Source: Marsupella aquatica (taxonomy: Eukaryota > Marchantiophyta). From it: 64,000 bases of DNA. The notes under the pieces are model-generated. The model saw only the letters and a program-made list of their open reading frames with translations. It had not been told where the DNA came from and did no database searches. Position numbers and translations under genes: made by a program. Below, piece by piece: positions 57,201-64,000 of this stretch (within the stretch, counting starts at the first letter, position 1; every line of letters starts with the position of its first letter). The stretch covers positions 6,634,001 to 6,698,000 of the forward strand of contig OZ316891.1 in NCBI GenBank assembly GCA_973895155.1, written 5' to 3'.

Positions 57201-60200
57201 CAAATGCAAGAATTGACAGAAGCTACTGAAAGTAGTGACGATTCTGATTCGGATTCTGATTCCAGTGATGGCGGTAAAGCCAGACTTGGCGGGTCCAAAA
57301 TTAAGACAGGAAATGGGTCATCCAAGCAGGCAAGTGCGATGAAACCTACAAAAGGCTTAACACAGCCGTCTCTGAAGAATGGTATGCCCAAAGAAGTGAA
57401 GGAGCTTGAGAATGGAAGGTTGAGACGAAGAGCAGTGTTTGTTGATGAAGAGGGAGACGCACCTCCATCGTCGGAGAAGAAGATTGAGGAGACGATTGAT
57501 TTCGAAGAAACAAGTGGTGATGATGATTCAGAGGATGAGTATATTGACGCAGATGCCAAGAAGGTAGATCCGGTTGTCTTTCAGTTTCTTCTGGCGGGCG
57601 GAACTCTCTGTCACTTGATTTTTAGTGAGTAGGAGCAGCCAGAATTAGAAGTGCAAATCATCTGCTTTATCATGTAATGTCTCACTCCCCTGACTCTCTT
57701 GCTCTTGTCTCAGACCCCGGGGGAGAATGTTACGAGCAGCAGTGATGACGAGGATGACGAAAGTGGAGAGGATGACGATCAAGCCACAGATCCCCTACCG
57801 GTTGATGCAAGCGGCACCCTTGTCACAGCGTCAAATGGTCAGCTGACCAATATAAAGAAATCTGATGACCTTATCGGGAAAGGTCTGTATAGCTGAGATC
57901 CGTAACGTACTTACATATCCTTGAAACACGTGTCAGCCCAGACCTCTCACCGCAATTCTTATGATTACTGTTGTGGACCAGTAATCGTGTATCTTTGCTC
58001 GTGCAGTATATGGGCAGCAACTGGGCAATGCTGCAAGGTGGAAGGAAGGACTTGTCTCCCGAGCGGCTGCGATAGCAAAGCAGAAAGTGAATTTAATGCA
58101 TCTTGTTTATGGCCGTCCTGGAGCGAAATCCTCTCACGAAAGATCTCAAATGGATGGTGAGTCGGATGACAGCGAGGAAGAGGAGATATTCAGACTAAGA
58201 CAAAATTCTCATAAGGTAAAACTTTGTAAAATAATCACATTGGTCTCTTTCACGCATAGAACTGTAGGTGATGAAGCATTTAGCCACATCGATGGAGATC
58301 CTTCATTTGATTCCTACATTCACGACGAGTGCACCAAGGACAAATTCTCCAATGTGTTTCTGGTTCTATTTGTATTTTCCTCTTATCCTGATAGGTGATG
58401 GCTCACTTTGGCACCAGGGTGCTAGCAGCGCAGGTGCTGCTGACAGGGATGATTCCAATGCCGATGACTGCTCAAAGCTTGTCATGGATTCCAACGTTTT
58501 GAACGAATGGCTCAGTGATGAAATGGTCGAATCCGTTCGAGATCGTTTTGTCACCGGAGATTGGAACAAGGCAGCGCGACGAGAAAGAGGTGAAGGAGAT
58601 GAAGATGGTGAGGGTGGTAATGATGAGGAAGTTTTTGGGGATTTTGAGGACCTTGAAACTGGTGAGCGTTATGGAGCTTCTGAACCCGTGGATCCTGGAA
58701 AGGAAGAAGGTAGTACAGGTGAGGGGTTAAAGAAATCGGAAACAGCAGAGGAGGCTGAGAGGAGACTTAAGAAGCTTGCCTTGCGAGCCAGATTTGACTC
58801 TCAATTCGATGGCGGACCGGAACCTTTGGAAGATGATTTAGGCCAATCTTCGAAAGCAAAAAGTAAGCCTCACCAACGTGATGGAGATGAACCCGGAGAG
58901 AAGGACTATTTTGACAAGGTATCTTTCGTTAATGTGTGCAGTTTGGGCAGATCTCCTAGATTGATTGCGCTAGTTGGCTACTTGCTACAGTTTTCTCCCT
59001 TTAACTTTCAAACTTGCTATGTAGGATTCATTATGTGAGGTGACTGCTTCCTTAATGACTCTCTCCAACCTCTATACCATGGATAGTGTTTCTTATTTAA
59101 AACTGGCTTTCGGCATTGCCGTTTGTGACGCAGATGAAAGATGAAATTGAATTAAGGAAGCAGAAGAATCTTGCAGAACTTGGGGAGATTGACGAAAGCA
59201 CCAGATTAGAAATGGAGGGTTTCAGAGGTGGGACTTACCTGCGAATAGAACTTCATGGCATGCCCTGTGAGATGGTCCAATATTTTGACCCCTGCCATCC
59301 AATTCTTGTGGGAGGCGTCGGCAGAGGCGAGGAGGGTGTTGGCTACCAGAAGGTACTGAAGCATTCCCTATAGCATTTCACACTTCTTTTTCTGATTACC
59401 TGCTCCATTCAATATAGCTGGACACAAACATGGTTTGATAGGGGCAAAACTCTGGTTGTCCACGGAGTGAACAGAATGGAATAGTTGCCTGTTTAAAAAT
59501 GGTTCCTTTAGACTATCTATTTGAACCTCAAATAATCTAAGAAAATTGCTTTGTAACTATGGATTTCCTCAGAATGTAACTCCTACGGTGTCTATTTGGT
59601 CAATTTTCAGAGTCAATGGATTTAATATTATTGAGACATCCATGAATTAAACTGTAAAATACACGGTTTAACTTGTGCTGCCGCGAATCTACTTGCTTGG
59701 AGCTGAGCTGGATGACCCTTTTCAACCCAGGTGCGATTCAAGAAGCACAGATGGCATAGGAAAGTGTTGAAGAATCGAGATCCCATCATTATTTCGGTGG
59801 GCTGGAGACGCTATCAAACTGTGCCTGTTTACTCTTTAGAGGATCGAAACGGACGGCAACGAATGTTGAAGTATACTCCAGAGCATATGCACTGCTTGGC
59901 CACCTTCTGGGGCCCTTTAGCACCACCAAATGCCGGCCTAGTTGCTTTTCAAAACCTCTCAAATAGTCAGGTCCGTATTCCCCTTGTGTGCGGTGACATT
60001 TTCTCCTTGATCTTTCATACCCATTTTGGTTGCATTTCTAATCTTCTTTCTGGTTTGGACAGGCATCCTTTCGTATCAGTGCGACAGGAGTGGTACTAGA
60101 AGTGGATCAAGCAGTACAAATTGTAAAGAAGTTAAAACTTGTAGGGTATCCATACAAAATATTCAAGAAAACTGCTTTTGTGAGGGACATGTTCACGAGT

Positions 60201-61665
60201 GCATTGGAGGTGGCAAGATTTGAAGGAGCAGCAGTGCGAACTGTCAGTGGCATCCGTGGCCAAGTAAAGAAGGTATGAAGGACGGAGGCTTTATTGAAAT
60301 TCTGCGTCCTTCTGGCAGAGTTGTGAGATGTGAGGCTTGTGCCACGATGCTCTCTTTTGGATTGTATTTCACTTTATTCTTCTCTAGGAAAGGTTTACCA
60401 TAGTGACCTGACAAGCAAGTGCTTTGGTGCGGCTTAAGAGTACTCTGAAGTAGTCTGCGGTGAGAGAGGGCCGATTGTTCTATACACTATTGCGATGTTG
60501 TTTCTGGTCCTCTCTTGGATGGCTTCATTCGGAGTTCTAGATATACAAGCTTATGGCACTAATGAAATATTCCCTTGGCAGGCGGTGAAGACGGGGAATG
60601 GAAGAGAAGGGAGTGTGCGATGTACGTTTGAAGACAAAATCCTCATGAGTGACATAGTCTTTCTTCGGGCTTGGACACGTGTTGACATACCACGGTTTTA
60701 CAACCCAGTTACAACTCTGTTACAAGCACGAAATGTGGTGTGGCGAGGCATGAAGACTGTGGCAGAACTGCGTCGAGAGAAAAAAATACCTATTCCCGTG
60801 AACAAAGACTCTTTATATAAGGTCAGACAATCGAATTGTACTCTTTTATTAAGCTGCGCCATTTTCCTTTTCCTCGTTTTAGGTGGACGTAAACTCTTCA
60901 TGGTCTAAATGGTTGTAATTATTGGAAGCTTCCATTGTAAGCTTCACTAAATTCAGTCCGGAGTACTGAACAGATCACCTTTTACTGAAGGATGAGGTGA
61001 TTACTTTTGAGATTGTTTTTGAATTATTTCTGGGTATTTGCATTGCAGCCAATAGAAAGACAACCTCGAAAATTCAATACTTTGAAGATACCCAAGGGCC
61101 TACAGGCTGCGCTGCCATTTGCTTCTAAACCGAAGCATCAAAAGAAGCGAAAAGAAGCGACACTAGAGGCCAAACGTGCTGTGGTGTTGGAACCTCATGA
61201 GCGGAAGTTGTTTACTCTGGTTCAGCAACTGAACACCATCCGCAAAGAGAAGGTTGGCTAGCTGTACTTCAGTTGTTGGTTCTGTGTCCACTGAGTGATG
61301 TTTCCAAGTTCAATAATTGCTCTTAAGGTTTGTTCAATTATTTTGTATTGGTTTAATAATTGCTTATGGCAATGGGGTGTAAGGTTGAGGACTGGCTGAA
61401 AGCATTTTTGTGAGTTTGAATGGGAAAAATATCAGTGGTACGCAGCTGTGATTGATTTGCTTTGAATTCTGTCTCGCTACAGGTAAAGAAGAGGAAGGTG
61501 CAAAATGAAAAGAGAAGAAAGGTTCACGAACTGAAACTATCAAAAGATGAGGAGGCCAGCAAGTTACGACAAAGGGAAGTTAGACGGAAGAGATACAGAG
61601 AAGAAGCAGCACAAGCTAGAAGCCAAGAAGGGCGCTTTAGCAAAGGCAAGAAAGCGCGGGTTTAA
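54236..61665 (+). CDS. BMS1: Ribosome biogenesis GTPase BMS1
   Basis: BMS1 is a nucleolar GTPase of the small-subunit processome that helps process 18S rRNA with RCL1. Proposed exons: 54236-54385, 54557-54703, 54833-54923, 55217-55335, 55504-55694, 55837-56047, 56233-56479, 56797-57563, 57714-57882, 58007-58215, 58418-58918, 59134-59352, 59731-59970, 60063-60272, 60582-60821, 61049-61252, 61483-61665. All joins are GT-AG and in phase: 1365 aa, longer than yeast (about 1180). A basic N-terminus precedes the P-loop GPPQVGKT (96-103), and THLD follows. Exon 8 is a long Asp/Glu/Ser acidic linker. [12 protein letters not shown]-type, [16 protein letters not shown] and YNPVTTLLQ motifs of the C-terminal domain are present, and the end is Lys/Arg-rich. 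The acceptor at 58418 is the least certain: I chose it because it keeps phase. The start ATG is the first after the duplicated 5' UTR. Confidence 0.95.
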
Positions 61666-62998
61666 GTATTTCGTAGTCAGGTATTTGTATGTATTTTAGA
61701 AGCTTAGTGCCTTCGTCAAGAAAGTTCCGAGAAAATGTATCAGTCATGAGAAGTTTTGATCACAAAGGAGGTTTCGCAGCATGATTTTTTTGCTTGAAGT
61801 ATTTAAAAACCATCTATCTGTGGAATGCTGTACCTGTTTGCAACACTGGGCAACGAAATGCTGAGAAGCAGGAAACTGCCAAATCTGGCACTTTGTTCTT
61901 CTTTCACTCTACCCGTATTTAGAATTGTTGGAACATGACTCCATATGTGAAGAGCACAAGCAGAACTGTGTGAAAAACTAGTCTGCTTTTTGTCACAGAG
62001 GGAGTGCACATAGCGCCCCTGCGTCCTAACTAACAAGTAGAAGTTCCTTTTAAAAGTGGGCTGTCTTCTCACTTTCGAATGGGTTCTAAGGGATGTGGAC
62101 TTTGAAAACAAAGTTTCTTTCTGAAGCAAAACAAGTCTCCCGGTTCGGGTTTGAGACGTAGACCTCCAAAGTCAATTACTAGTTCCAAACCATAAGGAAA
62201 ATTAGAGTTATATGTATACGGAAGGATGAGAGACATGGTGACCACTCTGATCAAAGGCTAAAAAGGAGTTACCTGAAAAGCCTCTGAGAACAGGATGATA
62301 GACATGAGAACAGGATGATAGACATGGTGACCACTCTGATTAAAGGCTAAAACGAAGTTACCTGAATTAAAAGCAGCCAAGTTAAATCGGCCAATAAATA
62401 CATAAAGGAGAAGATTACATAAGGAGAAAATACTGGGTGAGTTATTTCCTCTCTTTTTGGATAAAGCTTCCCCTGACACAAGAAATTGTCACCCTAAACT
62501 CTACCATTCACCCTACCTCTGAATTTAAGAAATCCTTAAAAAAGACTACTCCAGAATCAGCTTAATCTCTTCCCATCTAACTATATATTCCTAACCTAAA
62601 GCTACTCTTGAGGGCCTGTGGTCCAGAGTGAAACCTCCAAAACCATGACTCTGACCATGACTATAGGGGAAGAATTGAGGTTGGAGGTGGTGAACCTGGA
62701 TGAATCTGCCTTGACTCTAGGGGCAAAATTAGAGTTGGAGGTGGTAAACCTGGATTGGTCTAGGGTGAATCTATGAAAATGGGGCAGCAGACTTAAATGT
62801 ACTCATTTCTATTCTTGACTCAAGTGAAACTGAAGTTGGGGGTGGACCCCGGGTGGAAAATGGGGATTAAAGGCAGGGTGAAATCTTTTAAAGTGGAGAG
62901 CAGATAATTACATAATCATCAATTTATATTCAACAGTCTTTTACTAACCTGTCCCCCAAACTATCAAATATTACTAACATGTCCTGCAAACAAAATTA
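61666..62998. other. 3' flank and intergenic DNA
   Basis: It holds the presumed BMS1 3' UTR. Between about 62225 and 62362 a block of about 95 bp (GACATGGTGACCACTCTGAT, AGGCTAAAA, AGTTACCTGA) is partly duplicated. No gene is supported. Confidence 0.4.
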
Positions 62999-63399
62999 AT
63001 TATCAACCCGCCCCATTTTGTATTTGGGTTAGTATTAACTTGTATATAGGTTCCCATTGCCATGTGGTAAGTTGCTATTGGCTAGCCACCTCTTGCCCAC
63101 TGGCCTGACTTGACCCCCCTTGGCCCCCCTTCCCCTTGCCCATTGCAGGGCACATGATGGGGCTGGGAGGGGTGAAAACACATTGTTGTTTGCTCTGCAC
63201 TTCCCTCACAGATCCTCTCACAAAGATCTGACACTTTTGGCCTCAATTTTACTCAGGAAAACACACTGGGGAAGGCAAAGTGGGGCTGGGGGTTGGGGGG
63301 GTTAAGGCTAGCCAGTAGCAACTTGCCACATGGCAATGGAAACCTGTATACAAGTTGATACTAACTTAAATACAAAATGAAGGGGCGGGTTGATAATGA
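62999..63399. mobile_element. Foldback element/MITE with terminal inverted repeats of about 90 bp
   Basis: The left arm (62999-63090) starts ATTATCAACCCGCCCC and contains GTATTAACTTGTATA and GCCATGTGG. The right arm (about 63303-63399) is its reverse complement with roughly 10 differences and ends GGGGCGGGTTGATAAT. The arms enclose about 210 bp with GGCCCCCCTT and GGGGGTT runs. No target-site duplication is certain. There is no coding capacity, so this is non-autonomous. Confidence 0.8.
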
Positions 63400-63642
63400 A
63401 TTTGTGGTGAAACCTCATGGACCCAGGTTTTGTCTTGGCTACCCATCTTCCCCTAAAGACAACGCAAGGGCATTGTATTCAAGTTTTGACTATGAGTTTT
63501 TGGTTTTTGAATTTGCAGGGCATTGTCTTTGAAAATGGGCGTTGTGTCCAAATATTAACATTGTCATATGATCCATGATTCTGTCTTTGTTTATGCCAAT
63601 GTAGAGCAGTTTAGAGTCAAAACTCAAACACTGTCCAACTTG

Positions 63643-63850
63643 AACACAACACTAATATTTGAACACTGCACCCAAGCTTTGTATTCAAGTTCAATAAAGT
63701 TTTCAAACACAACATGAATATTTGAACACTCCACCCAAGCTTTGTATTCAAGTTCAATAATGTTTTCAAACACAACACTAATATTTGAACACTGCACCCA
63801 AGCTTTGTATTCAAGTTCAATAATGTTTTCAAACACAACGCCATTTTCAA
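63643..63850. repeat. 63-bp tandem repeat, about 3.3 copies
   Basis: Copies start near 63643, 63706 and 63769. Each has AACACAAC, TAATATTTGAACACT, CACCCAAGCTTTGTATTCAA and GTTCAATAATGTTTTCAAAC. A partial copy follows. The minus-strand open frames across it are repeat artefacts. Confidence 0.85.
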
Positions 63851-64000
63851 ACACAACACCATGACTCTCTGTTCAGGGGAATAATTTGGTTTTCTCTTAA
63901 ACCGTTACTAGTTAGTCATATGAAAGGGATAATTGTCCCATATTTCTCTGTTTTTCACATCCAGGTTTTGTCATGGCTATGGTAATTGTGGTTTAAAATT

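Overview
This is nuclear DNA from a land plant. Genes are split by short GT-AG introns of about 80 to 900 bp, the core promoters carry Arabidopsis-type teloboxes (AAACCCTAA), and the conserved genes are plant or pan-eukaryotic. Long decayed transposase-like and Ulp1-like genes and many minisatellites fit a bryophyte such as a liverwort or moss. That placement is inference and I cannot name the species.

Three host genes are clear. (1) 10690-16599 (+) encodes a two-domain peptidyl-serine alpha-galactosyltransferase (SERGT/GT96 type) in eight exons. (2) 22535-23068 (-) is an intronless glycine-rich RNA-binding protein with an RRM, a TATA box and a telobox. (3) 54236-61665 (+) is the ribosome-biogenesis GTPase BMS1 in 17 exons. 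The proposed exons of the two split genes join in phase throughout and give 843 and 1365 aa. A direct tandem duplication of about 0.62 kb sits in the BMS1 promoter and 5' UTR.

The rest is accessory sequence. 0.6-7.3 kb has a 70-bp minisatellite, the last exon of a Ulp1-like protease and a broken DUF7869-type transposase-like gene, whose coding and upstream DNA carry the palindrome GGGATCC-NN-GGATCCC. 17.9-21 kb is TTTGACACTT-rich repeat DNA around a retroelement endonuclease fragment. 29.9-34 kb has a second, diverged and broken DUF7869-type gene flanked by other palindromes. 34-51 kb is the most unusual part: a small zinc-finger-like ORF, large palindrome-bearing arrays, and a row of modules on the + strand (three F-box-like units, a ParB/DGQHR-like domain, an acidic and coiled-coil region, a Ulp1 protease with all catalytic residues, and three diverged NIF/HAD phosphatase-like domains). 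Short introns separating most of these modules carry copies of one palindrome family, consensus TCACGCGACCGGTCGCGTGA.

Many modules in 34-51 kb and both transposase-like genes are interrupted by in-frame TAG or TGA codons and one-base frameshifts. At three sites internal repeats or a paralogous module retain Gln where a TAG stands, two of them with a visible CAG, which points to C-to-T decay of a formerly coding and possibly mobile unit. The idea that about 29.9-50.9 kb is one large cargo-carrying element is inference.
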